Positions 1-5,258 of a DNA stretch of 5,635 nt are shown here, piece after piece (position 1 is the first letter of the stretch; the number at the start of each line of letters is the position of its first letter). The DNA is from Clostridium sp. (GTDB lineage: Bacteria; Bacillota; Clostridia; Clostridiales; Clostridiaceae). A model generated the notes under the pieces. That model did not search any database, had not been told where the DNA came from, and saw only the letters and a list, made by a program, of their open reading frames with translations. The DNA is taken from the NCBI GenBank assembly GCA_012511315.1, contig JAAZGI010000066.1, positions 1-5,635 of the forward strand. Direction: 5' to 3'. The position numbers and the translations under genes were made by a program.

Positions 1-519
1 AATCATCAAGCAGTATTTAAAAAGATGGTAGATCAGTTAACTGATAGCAATTTATCTCAATCAAATTTATTTAACATTGCTTCCGTGGTAGAACGAAATA
101 GAGCTTTAATTAATGTAATTAATATCTTCTCTTTTGGTTTTATTATACTTATTTCCCTAATAGCCGCTGCCAATGTGTTTAATACCATATCGACTAACAT
201 CCACTTAAGAAAACGAGAATTTGCCATGCTAAAGACCGTTGGTATGACACCCAAAGGTTTTAAAAAGATGATGACCTATGAGAGCGTACTCTACGGGCTC
301 AAGGGACTGCTTTACGGCCTGCCAGTAGCTATCGGCGTAACTTACCTGATTTACTTAGCCATGAGTAATGGAATTGATTTTGAATTCTTTATACCCTGGT
401 ATTCCCTTATCATTGCCATAGGAAGCGTATTTATCGTGGTGTTTTCTACCAGTGCCTACGGTATGAATAAAATAAGACAAGACAACCCCATCGATGCATT
501 AAAAAGTGAGAATACTTAA
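1..519 (+). CDS. FtsX/MacB-type ABC transporter permease, C-terminal part (5' end outside window)
   Basis: The reading frame is open from base 1, so the true start lies upstream; 172 residues are visible before TAA at 517-519. Three hydrophobic segments can be seen, at about residues 38-62, 100-122 and 135-155 of the visible part. Between the first two lies the conserved cytoplasmic stretch RKREFAMLKTVGMT followed by a Y-E pair, which is characteristic of the FtsX-like permease domain. The protein ends in the usual motif DNPIDALK. Proteins of this family work with a separate ATP-binding subunit in peptide or antibiotic sensing and export, lipoprotein release or cell-wall control. The partner is probably encoded upstream but is not visible, so the substrate cannot be inferred. 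The gene is probably the last of its operon, because a terminator-like structure follows at 675-725. Confidence 0.88.
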   Translation, partial: NHQAVFKKMVDQLTDSNLSQSNLFNIASVVERNRALINVINIFSFGFIILISLIAAANVFNTISTNIHLRKREFAMLKTVGMTPKGFKKMMTYESVLYGLKGLLYGLPVAIGVTYLIYLAMSNGIDFEFFIPWYSLIIAIGSVFIVVFSTSAYGMNKIRQDNPIDALKSENT

Positions 520-657
520 TGGATAGAGTTTAAAATGTGTATGGTTTAAAGCGGAAAGTGACCCGAAGCATTCTTAGCCTAAAAACATCCTGTTAAATCA
601 TTACTTATTTTAGTATCATTGGAAACTTCAAAAAGCAGTTTAAAGCTTTTTAAATCA

Positions 658-740
658 ACGATTAATGACAAACTAAAAGCACTTGAACCCCTCACTGAGA
701 GCAGTTTGGAATGCAAGTGCTTTTTATGTCAATTAATCGT
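658..740. repeat. Large imperfect inverted repeat enclosing the terminator stem
   Basis: Outside the 11-bp core stem, ACGATTAATGACA (658-670) pairs with TGTCAATTAATCGT (727-740) except for one extra base. A 4/2-base internal loop separates it from the core. The two arms together give about 24 base pairs over 83 bases, far more than a terminator needs. It could be a palindromic intergenic element, a small structured RNA or a bidirectional terminator. The sequence alone does not decide. Confidence 0.6.
675..725 (+). terminator. Probable rho-independent terminator of the ABC permease operon
   Basis: AAAAGCACTTG (675-685) pairs perfectly with CAAGTGCTTTT (714-724), giving an 11-bp stem that runs into a five-T tract at 721-725. 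The 28-base loop can form a small inner hairpin, ACTG-agag-CAGT. The loop is long for a terminator, and the stem extends outward (see the repeat at 658-740). The run of A on the left arm means it could also stop transcription from the other strand. Confidence 0.6.
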
Positions 741-851
741 AGAAGTTAGGATTAATGCATGGCTTAAGCTAGTGAAACCATAACAAAAACTGAGTGATCG
801 AATCAATTGAAAAATATGGGGATTTAATCTGTAAATGAAATAAAACGATTA

Positions 852-929
852 ATGAAACTAATGATAGTAATTGTTTTGCTAGCTCTAACTTCCTGTGCCC
901 TTGAGAAGAGATTGAAGCTCAGGCAATGA
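852..929 (+). CDS. Tiny lipoprotein-signal-like ORF (25 codons), possibly a gene remnant
   Basis: The frame starts at ATG 852 and reads MKLMIVIVLLALTSC, then ten more residues to TGA at 927-929. Lys at position 2, a hydrophobic core and the lipobox LTSC look exactly like a type II (lipoprotein) signal peptide with Cys at residue 15. No good Shine-Dalgarno sequence lies upstream. After the Cys, moving to the frame that starts at 905 keeps a hydrophilic, acidic reading (EEIEAQAMKTGNVI) to TAA at about 950. This suggests a frameshifted and truncated lipoprotein gene. A genuine small lipopeptide is the alternative. Chance cannot be excluded in AT-rich DNA. Confidence 0.3.
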   Translation: MKLMIVIVLLALTSCALEKRLKLRQ

Positions 930-945
930 AAACTGGAAATGTTAT

Positions 946-987
946 TTAAGTGAGTATACTTAAGGATTGACTCTACTGTATACTTAA
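946..987. repeat. Operator-like inverted and direct repeats near a promoter
   Basis: TTAAGT (946-951) and ACTTAA (958-963) form an inverted repeat with a 6-base spacer. The 10-mer GTATACTTAA occurs at 954-963 and again at 978-987, 24 bases apart, on either side of the TTGACT hexamer at 967-972. This arrangement is compatible with a transcription factor binding region, but no factor can be named. Confidence 0.35.
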
Positions 988-995
988 TATAAATA
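967..995 (+). promoter_or_regulatory. Candidate sigma-A-type promoter for the membrane protein gene
   Basis: The -35 hexamer TTGACT (967-972) matches consensus at five of six positions. It is followed by TATAAA (988-993, 15-bp spacer) or TAAATA (990-995, 17-bp spacer). The spacing is either short or the hexamer imperfect, so the call is moderate. Transcription would begin near 1000 and leave an untranslated leader of roughly 110 bases. Confidence 0.4.
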
Positions 996-1111
996 CATAA
1001 CATTAGCTATATAACAAAACAAAGCTTGAGGATAGAAGTGAGATCATTTACTCACAGGCTTGCGGTGAATAGGAGATAATGTTGTGTAACACGAACAGAA
1101 AGGGGATCATT

Positions 1112-1483
1112 GTGAAAAAAACTTTTGACGGATGGAACATAGGGGGCAAGATGATCTTTATTGCTACAGTGGTAGGCATATTGTCTTTGTTTATGAAATG
1201 GGTGGATGTAGGGATTGTCTCAGCATCGGGATTCCAACAGCAAGGTTATTTAATCTTAGTCCTATATATTTACCCCATGGTACAATTGTTTAAGACAAAG
1301 CCGATCAATAAAGCAATCGGTATTGTTTCTGGAATTCTCGCGATTATAGCTGGAGTGGCATTCTTAATCAGTAAAAACGTAGAATTTATGGGTGAATCTG
1401 TAAATGTAGCCTCATCTGGTTTATATATTTTTGTATTGTCAGCAGTATTATTGACAGCAGGAATTGTAAAATACGAGGAGTAA
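1112..1483 (+). CDS. Small four-helix membrane protein of unknown function
   Basis: From GTG 1112 the protein has 123 residues and four predicted membrane segments, at about residues 13-31, 43-60, 67-87 and 102-120. A short polar loop, SASGFQQQGY, lies before the second helix and a charged tail, KYEE, ends it. I chose GTG 1112 because AGGGG at 1101-1105 sits six bases upstream, at the best spacing. ATG 1079 is in frame, 11 codons longer, and has AGGAG at 1071-1075 but only three bases away. Similar small hypothetical membrane proteins occur in Bacillota, but I know of no assigned function. The acetyltransferase gene begins 85 bases downstream with no clear terminator between, so the two may be co-transcribed. 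Confidence 0.75.
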   Translation: MKKTFDGWNIGGKMIFIATVVGILSLFMKWVDVGIVSASGFQQQGYLILVLYIYPMVQLFKTKPINKAIGIVSGILAIIAGVAFLISKNVEFMGESVNVASSGLYIFVLSAVLLTAGIVKYEE

Positions 1484-1568
1484 CAAGAAAATCGTTAATT
1501 TTCGACACCACAATTACTGTGTTTAAACGTTAGTGGCTAGACTGGAGAAAGAGATTGGAGAAAACAGA

Positions 1569-2027
1569 ATGGAACATATCGAAGAGCTGGGATTAAAGGA
1601 TTTAGAAGTTTTTCTTGATGCGGAGAAAAACTGTTTTCCCGAGGATGATATCAAACAGGAAGTTTGGATGGAACTGCTAGAAGATACGAGAACCATGGTC
1701 TATGCTATTAAAGAAAATGATATTATAAAAGCTCATCTTGCGATTTATAATTGGAAAGATGAGAAAGATTACATCAAAATCATGACAATTGGGACCCACT
1801 CAGAGCATCGAAATAAAGGTTATGCTCATAAGTTGATGCAACATGCTATTGATGAGATGATGAAAGAAAATATGTTTCTATTTAAAGGCGAAACTAGGGC
1901 GTCAAATTTTAAAATGCAAAAGGTATTTGAAAATTTCGGATATAAAATAACCAGCAAAGATGACTTTTATGATAAGCCTAGGGAACCGGCTTATAAGTAT
2001 TCTTTAGAAGTGCACCCTACCAAATAG
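1569..2027 (+). CDS. GNAT-family N-acetyltransferase
   Basis: The 152-residue product has the size and layout of a single-domain GCN5-related acetyltransferase, a soluble enzyme that moves an acetyl group from acetyl-CoA to an amine. The acetyl-CoA pyrophosphate-binding motif A is seen as strand IMTIGTHSEH followed by RNKGYA (residues 81-86), matching the R/Q-x-x-G-x-G/A pattern. The later stretch ETRASNFKMQKVFENFGYK (about 108-126) matches motif B, where N and the F-x-x-x-GY turn are typical. The end PAYKYSLE resembles the last strand. I prefer ATG 1569, with GGAG at 1557-1560 eight bases upstream, over GTG 1533, which is in frame, 12 codons longer and lacks a ribosome binding site. The acceptor cannot be predicted: antibiotics, polyamines and protein N-termini are all possible. 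The next unit is a likely drug-inducible exporter, but a terminator-like hairpin and a separate promoter lie between them. Confidence 0.85.
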   Translation: MEHIEELGLKDLEVFLDAEKNCFPEDDIKQEVWMELLEDTRTMVYAIKENDIIKAHLAIYNWKDEKDYIKIMTIGTHSEHRNKGYAHKLMQHAIDEMMKENMFLFKGETRASNFKMQKVFENFGYKITSKDDFYDKPREPAYKYSLEVHPTK

Positions 2028-2035
2028 TAGAGCTC

Positions 2036-2060
2036 TATAGGAGTGAGTCTCCTGTGTTTT
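2036..2060 (+). terminator. Weak candidate terminator after the acetyltransferase gene
   Basis: AGGAG (2039-2043) pairs with CTCCT (2049-2053) over a 5-base loop. Three more weak pairs (T-G, A-T, T-G) extend the stem, and TTTT follows at 2057-2060. The stem is short, so termination may be partial. Confidence 0.4.
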
Positions 2061-2120
2061 ATCGATTGATTTCTTAATTGTAGTACCCGTGGTAAATTCG
2101 ATAATATTGAGGAAAACAAT

Positions 2121-2151
2121 TTTACTAACTTAAAAACCAGTCAAGTATAAT
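2121..2151 (+). promoter_or_regulatory. Promoter of the leader peptide/ABC exporter unit
   Basis: A perfect -10 hexamer, TATAAT, lies at 2146-2151. The best -35 candidate is TTTACT (2121-2126), four of six matches, with a long 19-bp spacer. Transcription would start near 2158, only a few bases before the leader's ribosome binding site at 2162-2168. The RNA would therefore begin directly with the leader peptide, as in known attenuator transcripts. Confidence 0.6.
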
Positions 2152-2173
2152 AAAATAAAAAGAGGTGAGAGCT

Positions 2174-2200
2174 GTGGTTCGATTAAGAAAATCCTTCTAA
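2174..2200 (+). CDS. Regulatory leader peptide MVRLRKSF (candidate antibiotic-dependent stalling peptide)
   Basis: GTG 2174 opens an 8-codon frame, MVRLRKSF, that stops at TAA 2198-2200. Upstream, GAGGTGA at 2162-2168 matches the extended anti-Shine-Dalgarno complement and is well placed, so translation should be strong. Residues 3-5 are Arg-Leu-Arg. This is the +X+ motif (Arg/Lys-X-Arg/Lys) known to stall ribosomes carrying macrolides or ketolides, as in the ErmD leader, where MRLR at the start of a peptide is sufficient. If Leu4 (2183-2185) sat in the P site, a ribosome's leading edge would reach about 2199. It would then cover segment 1 of the following RNA structure. A longer in-frame start at GTG 2165 exists but overlaps the ribosome binding site. 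The peptide and its position are seen; stalling is inferred. Confidence 0.72.
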   Translation: MVRLRKSF

Positions 2201-2266
2201 AACAATAGAAGGAAATATTAACCTTCTGTTGTTATTAAAAACAATAACAAATAGGAGGATCAAAAA
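2191..2266 (+). promoter_or_regulatory. Four-segment translational attenuator controlling the ABC exporter
   Basis: Segment 1 (TCCTTCTA, 2192-2199) pairs with segment 2 (TAGAAGGA, 2206-2213). Segment 3 (2222-2236) pairs with segment 4 (2243-2258) over a 6-base loop, giving 15 pairs with one bulged A at 2251. This stem includes all of the AGGAGG at 2253-2258, so the exporter's ribosome binding site would be buried. Alternatively, segment 2 (2201-2212) pairs with segment 3 (CCTTCTGTTGTT, 2222-2233) in 12 pairs with one T-G. This excludes both other stems and frees AGGAGG. Segment 1 can also pair with 2252-2260 (9 pairs, one T-G), a second way to hide the site. The scheme matches ermC-type translational attenuation. 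No T-run follows the last stem, which argues against transcription termination as the mechanism. Confidence 0.8.
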
Positions 2267-3859
2267 ATGATAACATATATTAAAAGAAACTGGAAACCTT
2301 TGGTTTTGGCTTTTTTGTTCTCAACCATAGCATCGATCGTTGCTGTGAGAGTGCAATTTTTGAAAGGTGATGTACTAGATTATGCTCTTACAAACAACAG
2401 GGATAACACACTAAAATATGGTTTGCTGTTAGGTTTATTCATTATTTTAGAAATAGGATTTTATTATCTATATGATTTGAGCAAAGGAAGGTTTATCGTT
2501 AACTCGATAAAAGGAGTTCGCTTTGATTACTTTGCAAGCCTGTTGTCTAAAGCATACCCTGAATTTTTAAAGAAAAAACACGGAGAGTATATCGCTAGAT
2601 TTACCAATCAAATGGAACTAATTGAGAATCAATATTTTTCAATCATCCCACTACTGGCAGAGATTTTAATAAAGATAGTCACAGTCAGTATATTTTTATT
2701 TATTTTGGATTTTAGATTGGCGATTGTCACCTTAATTTTGCTAACTACCCCTTTATACATTCCAAAGCTTGTTGAAAAAAAGCTGGAAAGAGCCCAGGAA
2801 AAATTCGTTCATCAATTTGAAAACCATATAAATAAAGTGTCAGACTGGTTAAGCGGTTTTGAAGTCATTAAAAACTTCTTGGTGGAACATATTATTAAAG
2901 AGAAGTTTAAAATATCAAATGACTTGACCATGGAGAAGAATCTGCGAAAAAAAGAGATGGGCTACTTAACCAGAACAATCTCCGCTTTTCTTTCCTACTT
3001 CTCGCATTTTATTATTCTAGTGTTTGCAGCCTATTTAGTATTGGTGGGAGACTTTACAGCTGGGAATTTCTTTGTTGCTGTAGGTATGATTGATCAATTA
3101 TCATACCCTATAATATCTCTTTCTTATTTTATACAAGATTTAATATCTGTAAGACCTGTCAATAAATCAATACTGGAATCAATCCATGAAAAACCTATGA
3201 CACAAGGTTCAATTGACATTGATAAACGAGACTTTAGCGACATTGAATTGGATGGGATTACTTTTAGTTATGGTGAAGAAGAGCCGATTTTAAACAATTT
3301 GAATCTACAGTTTTCAGATAATAAGCGATACTTGTTGAAAGGACCTAGTGGTTCTGGGAAAACAACAAGTATGAATCTTTTACTTGATTACTTTAAGCCG
3401 GATGAAGGCTCTGTAAAAATCAACCAGGTAAATGTCAGTGAAATAAAGAACCTGAATGAATTGATTACGGTAATGAGACAGGACTCCATATTGTTCCAAG
3501 ATACCCTAAGACATAACATTACAATGTATCAGGACATATCAGATGAACGATTAATTGCTACGTTGAGAGATGTTGGCTTAGCTAATTACGGGAGTTCTGA
3601 AAAGTTAAATGGATTGGTTGATGAAAAAGGAACTAACTTTTCTGGTGGAGAGAAAAGACGAATAACTCTAGCAAGATCTTTACTCAGAGAAACTCCAGTA
3701 TTAATACTGGATGAACCCTTAGCAAATTTAGATGAGGAAAACGCAAAGGCAATCGAATCTCTAATTTTAAAGATTAAAGACAGAACAGTCATTATTATTT
3801 CCCATCAGTTTAGCCAAGAAAATCTTGGGAAATTAGATGGGGTGGTAGATTTTAGTTGA
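2267..3859 (+). CDS. ABC half-exporter (fused membrane and ATPase domains), probably antibiotic-inducible
   Basis: The 530-residue protein combines a type IV (ABC exporter) membrane domain and an ATPase domain. Hydrophobic segments lie near residues 11-30, 51-70, 124-158 (two helices) and 235-291 (two helices). The ATPase domain shows an A-loop Tyr335, Walker A GPSGSGKTT (359-367, Lys365), Q-loop Gln405, signature FSGGE (458-462, in place of LSGGQ), Walker B VLILDE (478-483, catalytic Glu483), D-loop ANLD and switch His513. All catalytic residues are present, so it should hydrolyse ATP and act in the cytoplasmic membrane. It is somewhat shorter than the usual 570-600 residues. No second half-transporter is adjacent, so a homodimer is likely. 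ATG 2267 has AGGAGG eight bases upstream. The leader peptide and attenuator in front suggest induction by a ribosome-targeting antibiotic, as known for the B. subtilis exporter BmrCD. The substrate is not known; lipid or peptide export remains possible. Confidence 0.93.
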   Translation: MITYIKRNWKPLVLAFLFSTIASIVAVRVQFLKGDVLDYALTNNRDNTLKYGLLLGLFIILEIGFYYLYDLSKGRFIVNSIKGVRFDYFASLLSKAYPEFLKKKHGEYIARFTNQMELIENQYFSIIPLLAEILIKIVTVSIFLFILDFRLAIVTLILLTTPLYIPKLVEKKLERAQEKFVHQFENHINKVSDWLSGFEVIKNFLVEHIIKEKFKISNDLTMEKNLRKKEMGYLTRTISAFLSYFSHFIILVFAAYLVLVGDFTAGNFFVAVGMIDQLSYPIISLSYFIQDLISVRPVNKSILESIHEKPMTQGSIDIDKRDFSDIELDGITFSYGEEEPILNNLNLQFSDNKRYLLKGPSGSGKTTSMNLLLDYFKPDEGSVKINQVNVSEIKNLNELITVMRQDSILFQDTLRHNITMYQDISDERLIATLRDVGLANYGSSEKLNGLVDEKGTNFSGGEKRRITLARSLLRETPVLILDEPLANLDEENAKAIESLILKIKDRTVIIISHQFSQENLGKLDGVVDFS

Positions 3860-3939
3860 AATTCAAAAATAAATCATCGAACGACTAAAATTCGTTAAAT
3901 GAACAATTTTAAACTCAATTGATTTTAGTAATTTGGTGT

Positions 3940-3975
3940 AAAAGGACAGAAGCATATTTGCTTTCTGTTCTTTTT
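3940..3975 (+). terminator. Strong rho-independent terminator of the ABC exporter unit
   Basis: AAAAGGACAGAAGCA (3940-3954) pairs with TGCTTTCTGTTCTTTT (3959-3974) over a 4-base loop, with one bulge and one G-T pair. The right arm leads into a run of six T (3970 is C, then TTTTT). It lies 80 bases after the exporter's stop codon and separates this unit from hutG. Confidence 0.85.
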
Positions 3976-4082
3976 ACTTATTTTATGAAATTTTTCTCAA
4001 GGGATAAAACAATCTCCAAGTGAAAAATGTTTTTTTAGAGCTTAAACCCTTCAGAAAGTTTAGAATCTAAATCGACAAGAGC

Positions 4083-4110
4083 TACGATCATTGTACGATC
4101 ATTGTATGAT
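4083..4110. repeat. Tandem 11-bp repeat, operator candidate
   Basis: TACGATCATTG occurs twice head-to-tail (4083-4093 and 4094-4104), followed by TATGAT. The end of the second copy creates a palindrome ATCAT-tgt-ATGAT at 4098-4110. The repeat period is one turn of the DNA helix, which suits cooperative binding of a regulator about 60 bp upstream of the -10 box. Confidence 0.5.
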
Positions 4111-4126
4111 AAAACTTTTAATGAGA

Positions 4127-4140
4127 ACATGAAACCATGT
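4127..4140. promoter_or_regulatory. Inverted repeat ACATG-aaac-CATGT next to the -35 position
   Basis: Two perfect 5-bp arms flank a 4-base spacer. The site ends 26 bases before TATAAT, just upstream of where a -35 box should be. It could be an activator or repressor site, but its short arms make chance occurrence possible. Confidence 0.35.
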
Positions 4141-4163
4141 GAGAAAAATAGCTCGGGATTATT

Positions 4164-4172
4164 TGCTATAAT
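4164..4172 (+). promoter_or_regulatory. Extended -10 promoter of the hutG-like gene
   Basis: TGC directly precedes a perfect TATAAT at 4167-4172, forming an extended -10 element. The -35 region (4144-4149, AAAAAT) does not match consensus, so the promoter depends on the TGN motif or on an activator. Transcription would start near 4179. Confidence 0.6.
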
Positions 4173-4256
4173 AAGAGTAGATTAAAACAAAGGGTTATAA
4201 CTTGAAACGCCCTATGGTTGAATAGTTACTTATTGTAGATGAGATAGGAGCATATT

Positions 4257-5258
4257 ATGTTTAATAAAAACTATAGTGTAGTTGAGGAATCAATCTGGGA
4301 TGGTCGGGTTGATAGTGCTGATGACTTTGATAGTTTTAGATGGCATCAATGGGTTGAAACCATTGATTTAAGTGATGAAAAATTAAAACCTTTTGAAGGT
4401 AAACTTGGAATAGCATTTCTAGGGTTTAAATGTGATAAAGGTGTTCAATTAAATAAGGGAAGGGCGGGAGCCTCAAAAGGACCGAGCAGTATTCGAGCAG
4501 AATTAGCAAATCTTCCTTGCCAATTCTCGAAAGAAGTTGCACTTTTTGATGCCGGTAACATTTCATGCGAACATTGCAGCTTAGAAGAAGGACAGGAAAG
4601 CTTGGCGGAGGCTGTTAAAAGACTTTTGAATTTAAACCTATTTCCAATTTTACTGGGCGGTGGTCATGAAATTGCCTTTGGACATTATAAAGGAATATTT
4701 AATCACTTGAAGAGCAAAAATGAGATTAATAATATCGGGATTATTAATTTTGATGCCCACTTTGATATAAGACCTTATCCAAAGGGTGGAACATCTGGAA
4801 CCATGTTTAGCCAGATATCAGACCTGACAGAGGCGAACAATACTAATTTTTCTTACTTCTGTCTCGGAATCCAAGAACATGGTAATACAGTAAAGTTATT
4901 TGATACCGCTGATAAATTAGGCGTTGAGTATATCTTGGCTAAGGATCTCAATACCATTGACTATTCTCAAATGATTGAAAAGTTAGATGATTTTATAAAA
5001 AAACAGGAGCATATATACGTTACAGTATGTTCTGATGTGTTTTCATCTGCCTTTGCCCCAGGGGTTAGTGCACCTCAACCCTTAGGACTTAATCCAGATC
5101 GAGTGTTAATCTTTTTAAACTATATTTTAAGATATGGCAAAACCATTAGCTTTGACATTGCAGAAGTTTCTCCTCGATTCGACTTTGATAATAGCACGGC
5201 TAATCTTGCATCCATCATTATATTTTCAGTTGTAAACACGCTTTCAAAGATTATGTAA
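4257..5258 (+). CDS. hutG: Formimidoylglutamase-like ureohydrolase (arginase family)
   Basis: The 333-residue protein belongs to the arginase/agmatinase/formiminoglutamase family of Mn-dependent cytoplasmic hydrolases. Visible motifs are GRAGASKGPSSIR (68-80), GGGHE (134-138; metal ligand His137), NFDAHFD (164-170; ligands Asp166, His168, Asp170), SDVFSSAFAPGVSAP (259-273; ligand Asp260) and DIAEVSP (300-306; Glu303). GGGHE and APGVSAP are typical of HutG, which splits N-formimidoyl-glutamate into glutamate and formamide in histidine breakdown. The position that normally holds the first Asp of the metal-binding DxD is Cys258. The length agrees with HutG. ATG 4257 has AGGAG six bases before it. 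The gene stands alone between two strong terminators; hutH, hutU and hutI are not in the window, so the function rests on sequence only. A different guanidino or formimino substrate is possible. Confidence 0.85.
   Translation: MFNKNYSVVEESIWDGRVDSADDFDSFRWHQWVETIDLSDEKLKPFEGKLGIAFLGFKCDKGVQLNKGRAGASKGPSSIRAELANLPCQFSKEVALFDAGNISCEHCSLEEGQESLAEAVKRLLNLNLFPILLGGGHEIAFGHYKGIFNHLKSKNEINNIGIINFDAHFDIRPYPKGGTSGTMFSQISDLTEANNTNFSYFCLGIQEHGNTVKLFDTADKLGVEYILAKDLNTIDYSQMIEKLDDFIKKQEHIYVTVCSDVFSSAFAPGVSAPQPLGLNPDRVLIFLNYILRYGKTISFDIAEVSPRFDFDNSTANLASIIIFSVVNTLSKIM

Larger units (their letters stand above)
520..1078. other. Long intergenic region without a clear protein gene
   Basis: This stretch of more than 550 bases has stop codons in all frames and no frame with convincing coding character. 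It contains a weak A/T-only hairpin at 630-651 (AAAAAGC pairing with GCTTTTT), the large inverted repeat 658-740, a 25-codon lipoprotein-signal-like ORF at 852-929, and a repeat/promoter region at 946-995. A short hairpin, GTGAG/CTCAC with an 8-base loop, lies at 1038-1055, just before the next gene. The 11-mer ACGATTAATGA occurs both at 658-668 and at 845-855. The region may be a graveyard of a lost gene; nothing else could be supported. Confidence 0.6.
3976..4256 (+). other. Upstream control region of the hutG-like gene
   Basis: There is no coding signal in this stretch. A near-perfect palindrome, TTTAGA-a-TCTAAA, lies at 4059-4071. It is followed by the tandem repeat at 4083-4110, the inverted repeat at 4127-4140 and the promoter at 4164-4172. 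The untranslated leader from about 4179 to 4256 shows no obvious riboswitch-like structure. AGGAG (4246-4250) is placed six bases before the ATG. Confidence 0.5.

Noticed and set aside
57..254. Minus-strand open frame of 65 codons inside the ABC permease
   Set aside because: It lies wholly within a clearly coding + strand gene, with no ribosome binding site or recognisable domain; a shadow frame.
630..651. Hairpin AAAAAGC/GCTTTTT as terminator of the permease gene
   Set aside because: The stem is almost all A-T with only one G-C core; the structure at 675-725 is a far better candidate.
1533..1568. Upstream GTG start for the acetyltransferase
   Set aside because: There is no ribosome binding site before GTG 1533, while ATG 1569 has GGAG at good spacing and gives the usual family length.
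2192..2250. Transcription attenuation (terminator/antiterminator) for the ABC exporter
   Set aside because: None of the hairpins is followed by a T-run and the last stem includes the ribosome binding site, which fits translational rather than transcriptional control.
3586..3792. Minus-strand open frame of 68 codons inside the ATPase domain
   Set aside because: It is antisense to the conserved signature and Walker B region, whose codon pattern explains the open frame.
4083..4104. CRISPR-like repeats
   Set aside because: Only two directly abutting 11-bp copies without spacers; more like a regulator site.
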